64,000 bases of DNA, taken from NCBI GenBank assembly GCA_023525975.1, contig CM042024.1:96041880-96105879 (forward strand), given 5' to 3'. Origin of the DNA: Smallanthus sonchifolius. Its lineage: Eukaryota; Streptophyta; Magnoliopsida; Asterales; Asteraceae. Numbering within the stretch: position 1 is the first letter of the stretch; each line of letters begins with the position of its first letter. Below the pieces are notes generated by a model, which was given only the letters and a program-made list of their open reading frames with translations, was not told the DNA's origin and did not search any database. Positions 1 through 10,330 of the stretch are shown here, in pieces. A program made the translations under genes and the position numbers.

Positions 1-2627
1 TTTGCTTGAGCAGCAGCAGATTTGGTTGCTGCTGAAGGCTTGTCTTTAGGTTGCTTGTGCTTCACTTGATAACCAACATTTTTTCTAGCTGCCGATGGTT
101 TAACAACCGATGTATGCTGATCCTTCTTTACCTTTCATATTTGAGGGGCTTGATGTAGGATCTGGTTGAAAGGGTTAAATTGACAATTTGTAGCAAAGTG
201 GTCTGATTCACCACAGATGATGCACGTCTGTTGAGATTTTGACAACTGCTCCCTTGGTGGAGAAAAAGAGTTTCTGAATTGAATTGTCTTTGCTTCAAAC
301 CTTCTTACCTGTTTGTTCTTCTTTGTCCTCCCAAAAGCACGTTGCCTGAGATTTCCTTGCTGCTGAAGGTAGTAGAAGTAGGTGCTGGCAGTGTGGTTAT
401 ATTTTCCACAGACAAAGCATGATTTTGCCAGTTTGTCCCTTGAAAGATAAACATAATCCTTTCTTTTGAAAAGATCTTTGAAGTTCCAAGGGTGAGCTTT
501 GTTGTGCTCAAAAGTAGCTTCTTCCAATGTCTTTTGAACACATGGAACTCTTTCTCCAGGCTTATGGCATATGTTAAACACCTTTCTTTGAGGCTTTGAG
601 GTTGAAGACTGCCCCTTTTCAACATTTAGCTTTATTCCTTATGGAGGATAGCTAATTTTGATTTGGTTGAAAGGTATAGGAACCGGAGCGGCTGGTAAAG
701 GAACAGGAGTACTTGTTTGAATGACTTCAAGAACAGGCTTTGGTACTTGTACTGGTGATGAGATCTCCTCAGTTTTAGTGGACTCTGAGCAAGATGACTC
801 AGATGCTGATGAGGTAGTGTATTCTTGCACCAGTGGTTCATATATTGAAGGATCAAGATCTCGGTTGGCCTTTTCAAGATTTGAGAGATTGAAGCTTGGT
901 TCATGGATGGCAACGTAGTCAGCAGGAGGTGCAATGGCTTGGTATTGTTCACCATGATACCCCAGACCAGTTTTTACCTTTTCATGAATTTGAGCATCTA
1001 AACGTCTTTGCAGATTTTTAGATGCAAATTCATATTTATCAACATGAACTTTTTGTTCTGCCAATTCTACTCTGGTAGCTTTTAGTCTAGCCAGTAGATC
1101 ATCAATCTGAGTTTCAAGATTGCTTTGTTCATGTTTTAGTAATGAAATCTCTTTCTTTAGGGAGTTAGTTTTTTCTTTATAACTGTTTTCTACCTTTATG
1201 AATTCAGATTTGATTTGATGAAACTCTTCATTTTGATCTATAAGGTTTTGATTATGCTTTCTGTAGCCTAACATCTTATCAATACAAGTTTGGGAACAGA
1301 GATGTTCATATACCTGAGGCGGTATCTCAGTTGTGTCTGCCATAAGCGCTTGGTTGTTGGCAGGCAGCTCTTCATACTGGAAGCTCCAGTCGAAGTCAGA
1401 AGTTCCAACAGTTGCACAGGCTGTAGTTTGAACTGGAGGAGAAGCTTGTTGCTGTTGTTGTCTGGGTTGGGCTTGGTGAGCTTGTCTTGATTGAGGAGTA
1501 GCTGGATTGGCTCTTGGTGCCTTGCATTCTCTATCAAAGTGACCCAGTTGGTTACAGTTGTAACATCTTAGTTTGCTTTTATCCAATCCAACTCTGGTGT
1601 TGGAGTTGTTGCTTGGAATGGGTCTTCCGGTTCTAGAGTAGAACCTTTTTGCTCTTATAGAGAGCATGGCATACGAGTGCTGTATGTCCATTTCTTCTAA
1701 GTCATCTGGATGGAAGCATTCCAGATCCTCCTTGATAAAGGACATGCTGCTTGAGTTTTCAGAAACAAAAGCAGCAGAGGTTGAGGTTTGAGGAGGAGCT
1801 TCTAGGAGAAATGGTGAGGTGTTTGTTTGAGAGGTTGGAGTTTGTGGATGGGTGACAATGGGAGGATAGTAGTTGCTGGAACTAGGACCTGAGTGGTCAG
1901 AGTGGAGGGCAGAGATAGTGGTGGATGTTGAGGCATTTTGATAGCTTGAGCTTCGTTCTTTTGCCTGAATCATCTCTAGCTCATAGGTTTTCAGCATACC
2001 AAAGAGCTCAGTCATTTGGAGAGTCTTCAGATTTTCAGTTCTTCTAATGGACACTGTGTAGAGTGTCCAGCAGCTAGGTAAAGACCTGATGAATTTTTTG
2101 AGAATATCTTCATTCTCCAGCTTCACCTTTAAGCACTGCAACTCACCTACAAGATAAGTAAATCTGTTATATAAAACAGTTTGGGACTCACCTTCCTTCC
2201 AGACGAAGTTTTCGTACTGCTGCTTCAGGATGTCCCTTCTATTTTATTTGACTTCCTCTGAGCCAGCAAACATCTTCTTAAGAGCCTCCCATAACTCCTT
2301 AGCAGTTTTGTAACTTCTGAAGTTGTGAAAAACTTTATTTGGTAAGCACATTTGAATGGCTCCCAAGGCTTTGAAGTCTACCTCCATTTTCTTGATATCT
2401 TCATCAGAGTACTTGGAGGGTTCTTTGGGAACCAGTGCACCTCCGGAATCAGCAGAGGACACCATGGGTATGTATGGTCCATCTTTAATGGATTTCCACA
2501 TCCCATATTTCTGATAGCAGAAGAAGCTTTCCATTCTGTTCTTCCACATATCGTAATCTTCACCAGACACCAGTCTTGGTGGTCTGTTGATGCTTCCGAT
2601 GTCTTCAAATCCATTGCTCTGTGCCAT
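1..2627 (-). pseudogene. gag: copia Gag polyprotein, partial, three in-frame stops
   Basis: Gag packages element RNA into cytoplasmic particles. The chosen start is the ATG at 2627, which opens MAQSNGFEDIGSINRPP, followed by a UBN2/DUF4219-like segment (GEDYDMWKNRMESFF, then AKELWEALKKMF). One frame continues leftward through a Gln/Ser/Pro-rich linker, a CCHC knuckle (CYNCNQLGHFDREC, near 1530-1570), a coiled-coil-like stretch (about 1000-1260), an acidic Ser-rich tract, a degenerate knuckle in which the last Cys is Tyr (CFVCGKYNHTASTYFY, near 390) and another good one (CIICGESDHFATNC, near 200). Stops break the frame near 2244-2246, 639-641 and 132-134, without frameshift, as expected of recent point decay. 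Three knuckles plus a coiled coil make a large Gag for copia. The C-terminal part lies outside the window. Confidence 0.8.
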
Positions 2628-2724
2628 CTTTGTTTTGTGATTTTGGGTGACTTGATCAAAGAGAAACTTTAGAATAGAACCAGAAGTGATTGAACAAGTG
2701 TGAGTTTGTTTAATCTGAGCCAAA

Positions 2725-2736
2725 GCTCTGATACCA
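2725..2736 (-). other. primer-binding site (tRNA-iMet type), copia
   Basis: Minus strand reads TGGTATCAGAGC, the classic plant PBS complementary to the 3' end of initiator tRNA-Met. It lies 2 nt inside the LTR edge (2739), fixing the element's orientation and LTR boundary. Confidence 0.9.
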
Positions 2737-2930
2737 CTTGTTAGATCGTGAAAGTACAAGATGGTTCTGTTCTTAGTTGAAATTGGCGGAAACAATAGCA
2801 ACTACATAAGTATAATCGAGTAAACAGAAAGAATACTAATAAGAACACTGTTGTATTAAGATTTTGTGAATAAACGATTACAAATGAAAACTCTATCAAG
2901 AAGCACACTTACAATGATGTGTTTACACAT

Positions 2931-2938
2931 TATTTATA
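2931..2938 (-). promoter_or_regulatory. TATA box in copia LTR
   Basis: TATAAATA on the minus strand, about 190 bp upstream of the LTR's inner end. That is a normal place for the promoter driving genomic RNA. Motif only. Confidence 0.5.
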
Positions 2939-3268
2939 CTAGCTTAGAATCAAGACAGGCCCTTGATTCTAAGGATCAGATCTAACACAGACCGTTGATC
3001 TTTTGTACAAAGCTAATAATACAAGTTTAGTCTAAACTAGCTAACTTTATTGAAGCGTCTTCTTTATGCATCATTACTTGCATGCTTGGAGAAGAGCATT
3101 GTTGTCCATCATTGGTTGCACCATTGAGGTTCCTTCTGCTTTGAGTGTGTCAGTAGCTTTTGCAGAGAGTTGTCAGTGACGCTTGGCATAGATAGTCAGC
3201 TGCAACGATTTATCTTCAAGGCACAAGGCTGTCAGCAGCAAGGATGAGGATCAGCATCAAGACTGATA

Positions 3269-3414
3269 TGTTGAACGCTGCTGATAAGCCTATCAGCAGC
3301 AACAAGTGTTGAACGCTGCTGATAAGCCTATCAGCAGCAACAAGTGTTGAACGCTGCTGATAAGCCTATCAACAGCAACAAGTGTTGAACGCTGCTGATA
3401 AGCCTATCAGCAGC
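3269..3414. repeat. four 38-bp tandem repeats, each a 10-bp-stem hairpin
   Basis: Copies start at 3269, 3307, 3345 and 3383 (exact 38-bp period, last one partial). Each contains GCTGCTGATA, a 4-nt AGCC loop and then TATCAGCAGC, a perfect 10-bp inverted repeat; one copy has a single change (CAACAGC). They sit in the U3-like part of the copia LTR, upstream of the TATA box, where enhancer repeats would be expected. Confidence 0.85.
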
Positions 3415-3457
3415 ATTTTTACTTAGAAGAATTTTATTGCAATCAGTCTTTGGTTCT

Positions 3458-3460
<3 letters not shown>

Positions 3461-3512
<52 letters not shown>

Positions 3513-3529
3513 GTATATATATATATATA
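3461..3529. repeat. (TA)n microsatellite
   Basis: About 69 bp of alternating TA with two G interruptions, between the copia LTR and a truncated gypsy LTR. Likely the insertion target or a slippage product. Confidence 0.9.
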
Positions 3530-4699
3530 AAGCAAGCCTTCATTCATTTACGTTAAGTCATTCATTCATTTAATTCGTTATAAATGTTCATTCGTCATTT
3601 CATAGTTCTTAGTTCTCATTCATATAACACATATAGTCATATTATCATTTATCACACCATTTACTTTGCATGTACACACTTCAGCCCCAAAACATTTAAA
3701 ATCATTTACACGTAACACATAGGGGGTTCATAGAACTCACTTGATAAGCGAGTTCCTGAAGTACGAAGTATAATAGTTGGACAGTGACCATCACTAGGGG
3801 TCACACACAATATGTATAATCAAGTCATACAAAATAATATAACCGACCTAACCGACAATAGACGTTTCTATCTTTTAGGGTTTGGCGAACTTAGATAAGT
3901 TCTCCATTCATGGCTTAGGCGAGCTAGTAAATTCGTTGCATAGACTTTAGGCGAAGATAGGTTAAGTTCGCTATAATAGTGCCAAGCGAACATGATAGGT
4001 TCGCTACAATGGTTTAGTGAATATGGGGTTAAGTTCGCTCCTTGAGTTAGGCGAACATAGTAGATTCGCCCCTTTGGCTTTAGGCGAACATAGGGTAAGT
4101 TCACCTCTTAAGTTAAGCGAACATGCATAAGCGAAGATGTTAAGTTCGCCCAAACGGTTCCAGGAGAACTTGATAAGTTTGCCTGCACGACTGTCTTCTT
4201 CCCCAAAAAACCCTAGAGATCACGGCCAATGTTCTAATCGTTCAAGTTTCAAACTTTTTACGTTCAAAACGTTCCATTTCAATCCATGAGCCTAGATCTA
4301 GGTTTTCTTTCTCATTTCATACGTAAAAATCATTCCTTTAATCGTGTTTACCCAAAAAAACTACAAAAAATCATATTTAGGTTGGTGATTACCTGTTGGG
4401 ATCCAACTTCTGTCGTTACGCGTTGTTGTCAAGAAGCATGATGATTCTCCAGCTTTTGAGCCGTCTCCCTTGGTCTCTCCCTCTAACCCGAAGTCTCTTT
4501 CTCTCTCTTTCTAAAGCTTGCGCAACAAGGGGGAGAAATGGGGAGATGGAGCTTGTCATGTCCCTTATGTACCTGGGCTCCCTTTGGCCCATTGGAGCCA
4601 AGCCCAAGCCCGTTTATTTTCCTTTTATTTTTCATTCAAACCCACGTTATAAATCTGACCTCGTTTCATTTATTCGATTGATTTATTTGGGATGTTACA
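3530..4699 (-). repeat. truncated gypsy LTR (L), minus orientation
   Basis: Begins on the minus strand at 4699 with TGTAACATCCC, the start shared by the A, C/E and F LTRs here. It keeps the A-family order: donor-like CAACAG/GTAATC near 4387, an array of GCGAAC-type dyads (3882-4180), and a degraded GTGAGTTC block near 3730. The LTR 3' end is missing, cut at the TA tract. The frames inside it are not coding. Confidence 0.75.
3882..4180. repeat. degenerate dyad repeats (GCGAAC ... GTTCGC)
   Basis: Eight or more copies of a loose 35-45-bp unit in which GGCGAACATAG or similar is followed by its approximate inverse (TAAGTTCGC). Cleaner counterparts occur in the A LTRs (for example 8831-8852, a perfect 9-bp stem with a 4-nt loop). 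Confidence 0.65.
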
Positions 4700-5249
4700 T
4701 GGCATGAGCTCATGGGCTTGGAATATTGATCGCGAAGGAAGGGAGGGAATGGGCTTAAAACCCTAGTATGTCCCTCATTCACCCTCACTTGTGCATTTCA
4801 AGAGATTCTAGAGAGAGAACCCGTATAGAGAGAAAGGTAACGGATCGGCTCAAGATCGCAGCATCGTATTCCTCTACAACTCATGGGAAGAATCTCTGAA
4901 TCAGCAGCTCGTTTAAGGTAACGATTCGTTCTAAATCTTAGTTTTAGTTCGTTTTGGGGTTTTCGGGTTTTTGGGTAAAAATACGACATTTTTACGTATG
5001 AAACTTTGAAATAATCATAGATCTAGCTTCTAGAACGTTAAGAAAATGTTTTAAACGTATACAGTTCGGATCTTGACGAGTTTGGATTCGCATGCAAGAA
5101 CTTAGGGTTCTTGGGGAAGAAGATAGCCCTACAGGTGAAATTGGCGCAGTGGGAGCGAACTTGTCCTGTTCAAGCTAATTTGTGGCGGAGAACCTACTAA
5201 GTTCGCTCGTATCCACTTGGAGAACTTGTGGCAGGAAAACCTGTTAAGT
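4700..5249 (+). repeat. gypsy LTR H, 5' fragment (host of nested insertions)
   Basis: Plus-strand LTR sequence homologous to the A-family LTR (GGCTTAAAACCC, AGAGAGAGAACCCGTA, donor-like AAG/GTAACGATTC, then GCGAAC dyads). It is split by F1 at 5249, resumes at 7735-7749, is split again by element A, and ends at 30879 in GGGGCCTTACA. The summed length is about 1.75 kb, the size expected for an A-family LTR less some of its first bases, which abut L. Confidence 0.75.
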
Positions 5250-7729
5250 TGTAAGGCCCCAAACCAGGCACCCTACAGTTGGTTTTCATCACTAGGTAAA
5301 CTCATTAAAAACACTTAACCTTCATTTAAGTAAACAGCGAAAGTCTTTCTCAAAATAGTATCATCTTTAAACTCGTTAATTTTTTTATAACGTTACCTGA
5401 CGAATGCATGCGCACCAACCCGAGTAGCCCGCTCCCAAGCCAAGATACCTCGTCTAGCAGACTCACCTGAAAAACAATCTAACGTACATACAAAGTCAGC
5501 TACCCTGTTATCTTACAATATCCTGGAGGATTCACCACCCCAGACTCAACCCATCATTTAACCCTGTAAGTCTCTCCGACATGGATCGAGTTTACCACTC
5601 TGATAACTTGAAGTTTACCACACAAATTAACCCCACACTGGTTATCTCAACCACCATCTAGACACCGGCTTAACCAGCCCTAACCAAGACTCTTTCAAAT
5701 TAACTGATGCAACAGTTGTACACAATGTACTCATCCCGACATAATGGTCCATATAACTCTACACATCACATTAATAGCATCTATTCACCACGTCAATATC
5801 ATCTCATACACAGAATATATAACTCAACACTTGTATGCAATTTAACACACATATATGCACACAAACACATACCTCATCACTGCACCCTCGTCAGGGCGTT
5901 CGACACACCCCGAGCTCATCACTGTCCTGTTGGACATCAACACCTATGGTGACCTCCCGAAGGACCTCGTCCTTCACAAATCCCGTTTGTCATGTCAAAA
6001 AGATGACGATGCAAACACATCACCCGCCGTGCCACAAGGACAACGGCATACATACACACAACTCAATTATAAACATGTAATATCACACTACACGTATATG
6101 ACTTGTTAACTACACCTGCACCTCACACATAGCATTAGAACAATACATATATCCTACACATAGTCATAAGCATTTAGCTTATATCCCGACTAGCCCTTAA
6201 CACAATACCCTACTACTATAGCAACACACGTACAAATACTATGCCTCATTATCCAAGTAAATACCACATACATGCATACCCGTGACACCTCCTAGTCGTA
6301 CTCGTAGGACCTGTAAATACAATTCCTACTCACCCCTATTAGGTCACTATACGGTCCACGACCATTTACCCTCCTTTAAGACTAGATCACATGATCTCAT
6401 AAACACCCCCGTAGACCCGACGACTCATTACTGGATGTTTTAGTTCATAAACACATCGGGTTAAAACCCAAGACTCGTAAGACGTTTAATACGTTAAACA
6501 TCTCTTGTAAGTATGTACAATAGATCCAAAAACAGTAAAATTGTTTAAAAGAGGGGATTAGAAACTCACCGGTTGCGAATATCCAAGCCCTGCTCTGCAA
6601 TCCGTCCTCTCGCTCAAAACCCGAACCTGTCAATGCATGATCACATGATCAGACGCGTTCTAAACTTATGCCGAATAGCATATAAAAATATAAACTCCAC
6701 ATTCAGGCTCAACCACTCGTCTATCTAATTCATTGAACCCTTAGCTCCACAGTTACACGTATCGGGTGGTCCTTGACCCGTTTAGGATTCGAATACCCGA
6801 ACCGAAATCCTTGCATGCACGTATGCATGCATGCCCATGCAAAACCCTAGCTAATCGGGCACACACATACATGCATCGGGTTTCTTGCTCACATGCAAGC
6901 CATACACGAAGGAAAACCCTATTCGGGTTCCCCACCAACCCCAACATCCCAGCGTCGCGTAACACCGGCCATCTCCATCTTCCCGCGTCATGATGCTCGT
7001 CCGTATCGTCTTTTCCGTGGTGACAAACCCTAACCGCTCCACTCTCCTTCCCCGTGTGATGCTAACCGGCTTTCATTGTGCACCACTGACTCACATCACC
7101 GCCTCGTGTCACCATTGCCGGTTCCTCGTTGTACCACTTCGGCTGCCACCATGGCTGCCATAAGCTTTCCCTTATGCCGCCGATCACCACTGTGACCAGC
7201 ACTATTCCCAACTTCCTCGTTCACTGTCATGGAACATCACCACGACCAGCCCCGGCGTCCACCACCCCTCGCGTCTCTATTTTTTACCACCTTACTCCAT
7301 TATCAACCCTTTTCGGGTTCTCTTGCTCACCGAAAAAAGACCAAAAGAAAAGGAACGGATAGGTTTAGCATTTACCTTGCGTGTGAAGATATCCCCTTGC
7401 TCGTTGCCATCGTAGAACCTCCGCAAGACCACCGTGCTCGGCCGCTCCCTCCCCTTGTGCGTCTCTTGCTGTCGTCGAGTATCCCTAGACCGATTATGGT
7501 CTAGGGTTTGCATAAAGGAGGCATTTAAACCCTTGAGATTTTACATCTTAGCCCCTCCTCTTTTGTTTCGTGCGTTCTGATCCTAAATCCTCATTAAGCG
7601 ACTAACCGTGTCATTTTCTGTCGTTAAAACGCCCCATGCACGACACACCCTGTCCTTATTTGGTTTAATATAGGCTCGGGTCGCTCACTAACCCGAACCC
7701 TAAACCTTTCGGATTTTTGGGATGTTACA
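5250..7729 (-). mobile_element. solo LTR F1 (gypsy, F family), TSD TAAGT
   Basis: Plus strand starts TGTAAGGCCCC and ends GGGATGTTACA, so the LTR reads on the minus strand from TGTAACATCCC. The 5-bp direct repeat TAAGT flanks it (5245-5249 and 7730-7734). Length 2480 bp with no PBS, gag or pol inside, hence a solo LTR left by LTR-LTR recombination. It is homologous over its whole length to F2 (10331-12875), which is inverted relative to it. A CAG-bounded 57-nt block (6570-6626) precedes GTGAGTTT on the minus strand. Confidence 0.9.
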
Positions 7730-7749
7730 TAAGTTCGCTAGGCATGTTC

Positions 7750-9576
7750 TGTAAGGCCCCAAACCCGGGAGGCCACACGCGTTGGATTACTCATAAACAA
7801 ACAGTTCTTAAACATGAATATCAAATAACGCAGCGGAAACTTTCATTTAAAACATAATGTGAACATGTCCAACCTTTCAAAAACAACATTGTCTTAACAA
7901 ATCCATAAGATAATCATAACTATAAACGTGATGCCAGTCTTCATGATCAGCCTGGTAACTCTTCTCGATTGCCAAGCATCACCGTCCTACGTCCATACAT
8001 GTCCTTAACCTGAATTTTCATACTACAAGTCAGCTACATTGGTGAGTTCTAGCTTTACATAAAACATTAACTTCAAATATTTGGCAAACATAACATTCCA
8101 ACTTCATTTAATAAAAACGTCCGTAAACATGCAATAACATAACATAAAACATAAGTCAACAATATATCGAATTTGCGCCTTCTCGTAACCGTCAATTCCA
8201 TACTTTAAGTATGGCACCTCATAGGGCACCCGTACCAAACTTCAAGCACGTCATCACTTGGATAGCACTACCAAACTTCAAGCACCGTACCCCTCAGAGC
8301 ACAAGTACCAAACTTCAAGGATCACGGTAATCCCCTTGGTGACCGTCGTCACCCAGTTGGCCAGCCACAAAGGCCCCTATAAAGGTATTGCCCATATGTA
8401 ACATACATAACACAAATAACTTAGATTCGCGAGGGAACCATAGCATATTCGTTCATTTGTGACTTTTCATAAAACATTCACTTTCTTTACTTCAAACTTC
8501 AGCTAAAGTATTAGCACGATTTATTAAATAACATTTCATTCGTAAACACTTCGTAAACTTTTTTGGCAAACATTTCATAAACACATTTCATAACTTCACT
8601 TTCTAAAACATCTTTCGCAAACCTCTTTTCCTAAAACATCATTTCGTTACATATGCACACCAGCCCAAAACATTATTTAAAACATTTAAAGGAGGGCTCT
8701 AGAACTCACCTGATAAGCTAGTCTTGGATGTCCTATCAAAGTCCAATAGGCATCACACACAATCTGAATTGATTAGTTTAATAAACATCAGACCTAATCC
8801 AAAAAAAAATGGTTCACAACTTCTGACCAGGCGAACTTAGGGCTAAGTTCGCTTTATAGGGACAAGCGAACATGACCCAACAAGCTTACCAGGTTCGCTT
8901 GCCTTAGGTTCGCCAGGTGATAGCCAGCGAACTTAGCAGGTTCACTACTACAAGGTCGCTCCCACCAACCCAGGCGAATCTAACAAGTTCGCCACCTCCA
9001 TACCTGGCAAAACTAATAAGTTCGCTATATCATTTCTAGGTGAACTTAACAAGTTTTCCTACGGGGCTGTCTTCTTCCTAAGAACCCTAAGTTCTTCCAT
9101 GCAGTCCAAAACTCGTCAAGATCTGATCCTTTTACGTTCAAAACGTTTGCTTATCATTCAAGAAGCTAGATCTACAATTATCTTGAAGTTTTATACATAA
9201 AAATGTCGACTTTTTACCCAAAACCCGAAAACCCTAAAGCGAACAAAAACTCAGATTCGGGTTGAATCGTTACCTGGAATGAGTTTCTGATTATAGAGGT
9301 TCTTCTCACGAGCAATGGAAACACACGTTGCTGAAATCTTGAGGCGATCAGCTACTTTCTCTCTCTCTACGGGTTTCTCTCACTAGGACTTGGAGGAAAT
9401 CAGCAATTAGGGTGTTTTAGGGTATTTAAGGGAGAAAACTCCCTCCCAAGTTCGCCCCCAAGTTTGCCAGGTCCATAACGGCCCAAATTCGGCCCGACCC
9501 AACAAGCCTCGTTTTTTTCCATTTGTCGCGTACCAATACCCGTTATTATTATTGTCATTTATTTTGGGATGTTACA
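7750..9576 (-). repeat. 3' LTR of element A
   Basis: 1827 bp. The minus strand begins TGTAACATCCC at 9576 and ends GGGGCCTTACA at 7750. Order: TTAAATACC TATA-like box near 9425, donor-like CCAG/GTAACG (9269-9274), GCGAAC dyad array (about 8830-9060), a 54-nt CAG-bounded block (8710-8763) before GTGAGTTC, the complementary GAACTCACC (8041-8049 on plus as GGTGAGTTC), and a TTCAG/GTT acceptor-like site. Confidence 0.9.
8831..8852. repeat. perfect 9-bp hairpin in A LTR
   Basis: GCGAACTTA, GGGC, TAAGTTCGC: the cleanest member of the dyad array. The 5' LTR copy (about 28999-29022) carries one substitution in the right arm. Confidence 0.8.
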
Positions 9577-9590
9577 AGTCTACCCTACTT
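9577..9590 (-). other. polypurine tract of element A
   Basis: Minus strand AAGTAGGGTAGACT lies directly before the 3' LTR's TGTAACA, where plus-strand DNA synthesis is primed. The same tract precedes the E-family LTRs. Confidence 0.7.
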
Positions 9591-9616
9591 ACAATAGGTT
9601 TCGTCCTCGAAACCTG

Positions 9617-10325
9617 TCATAAGTCTAACAACTGAGGGTATGACTCCCTCATATCCGCCTCCGTCTCCCAAGTGGCTTCCGATCCCTTTCGGTGCTTCCA
9701 CTGTACCTTAACCAATTGGATGACTTTATTACGTAAACGATTCTCCTTCCGGTCTAAGATAGCCACGGGTTCTTCGATATAGTTAAGGTTGTTGTCGACC
9801 TCGATATCAGTAAGTAGTACGTGAGTCGATTCATCCGCCAAACACTTTCACAAGTGTGATACATGGAAAGTAGATCCCACTTAATTCATCAGGCAACTTT
9901 AACCGATAAGCGACTTCTCCAACCCTTGCCAATATCCGGAACGGTCCTAAAAGCCTCGGACTTAACTTTTCTCTCTTCCTGAATAGTATGATTCCTTTCC
10001 AGGGAGACACTTTCAACATCACTCGGTCCCCCGCGTTAAATTCAATAGGCCTTCGCCATTTTTCGCATAAGATTTCTGGCGATCTTGGGCGGCCTTCATT
10101 CATGCGTTGATCTAATCAAAATTTCTGATGTCTCTTTAACAACTTCGAGACTTCCCAATTCCTTATATCCTATTTAACCCCAACAGACCGGGGTCCTGCA
10201 TCTTCTCCCATACAACATCACATAAGGTGGCATGCCTATGGTTGCGTGATGACTATTGTTGTAGGAGAACTCGGCCAATGGCAGGTGACTCTCCCAACTA
10301 CCGCCGAAATCTAAGAACAAGAACG
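9617..10325 (-). pseudogene. pol: element A integrase C-terminal part and chromodomain-like tail
   Basis: Reading leftward from 10325: the last core segment (LPLAEFSYNNS-like, then MLYGRRCRTPVCWG-like), the GPY/F-type module (VMLKVSPWKGI, then LLGPFRILARVG), and a tail with VDNNLNYIEEPVAILDR and a VQWKHRKGSEATWE core, typical of the C-terminal chromodomain of Tekay-type chromoviruses. The stop is at 9617-9619. There is a frameshift near 9835 between the two parts and a stop near 10170. The N-terminal side is interrupted at 10326-10330 by solo LTR F2 and resumes at 12881. Confidence 0.85.
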
Positions 10326-10330
10326 AAGCA

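Larger units (their letters stand above)
1..3460 (-). mobile_element. Ty1/copia retrotransposon, 5' half (runs off left edge)
   Basis: Read on the minus strand, the order is 5' LTR (3460 to 2739), a 2-nt spacer, a tRNA-iMet-type primer-binding site, a leader and a long gag frame reaching base 1. Protease, integrase, RT and the 3' LTR would lie left of the window. Three in-frame stops in gag show this copy is not autonomous. The right flank is a (TA)n tract, so the insertion may have targeted a microsatellite; no TSD can be tested because the other end is absent. The copia assignment rests on the gag type (UBN2-like N terminus, CCHC knuckles) and the short LTR. Confidence 0.85.
2739..3460 (-). 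repeat. 5' LTR of copia element
   Basis: On the minus strand it starts TGTAGAACC (at 3460) and ends CTAACA (at 2739), next to the PBS. Length is 722 bp. It holds a TATA-like box (2931-2938) and a fourfold 38-bp hairpin repeat (3269-3414) in the upstream, U3-like part. The inner edge is secure; the outer edge is inferred from the TG end and the start of the TA tract. Confidence 0.7.

Noticed and set aside
3269..3414. Regular repeats resembling a CRISPR array
   Set aside because: Repeats are directly abutting with no spacers, in a eukaryotic LTR.
3331..3543. 70-codon frame with poly(IY)
   Set aside because: Reads through the TA microsatellite.
6445..6633. Frame with GEFLIPSFK, also seen at 11419-11610, looking like a conserved small protein
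   Set aside because: Both are copies of the same F-family LTR; the shared peptide is the translated GTGAGTTTCTAATCCC block edge. No start context and no third example outside LTRs.
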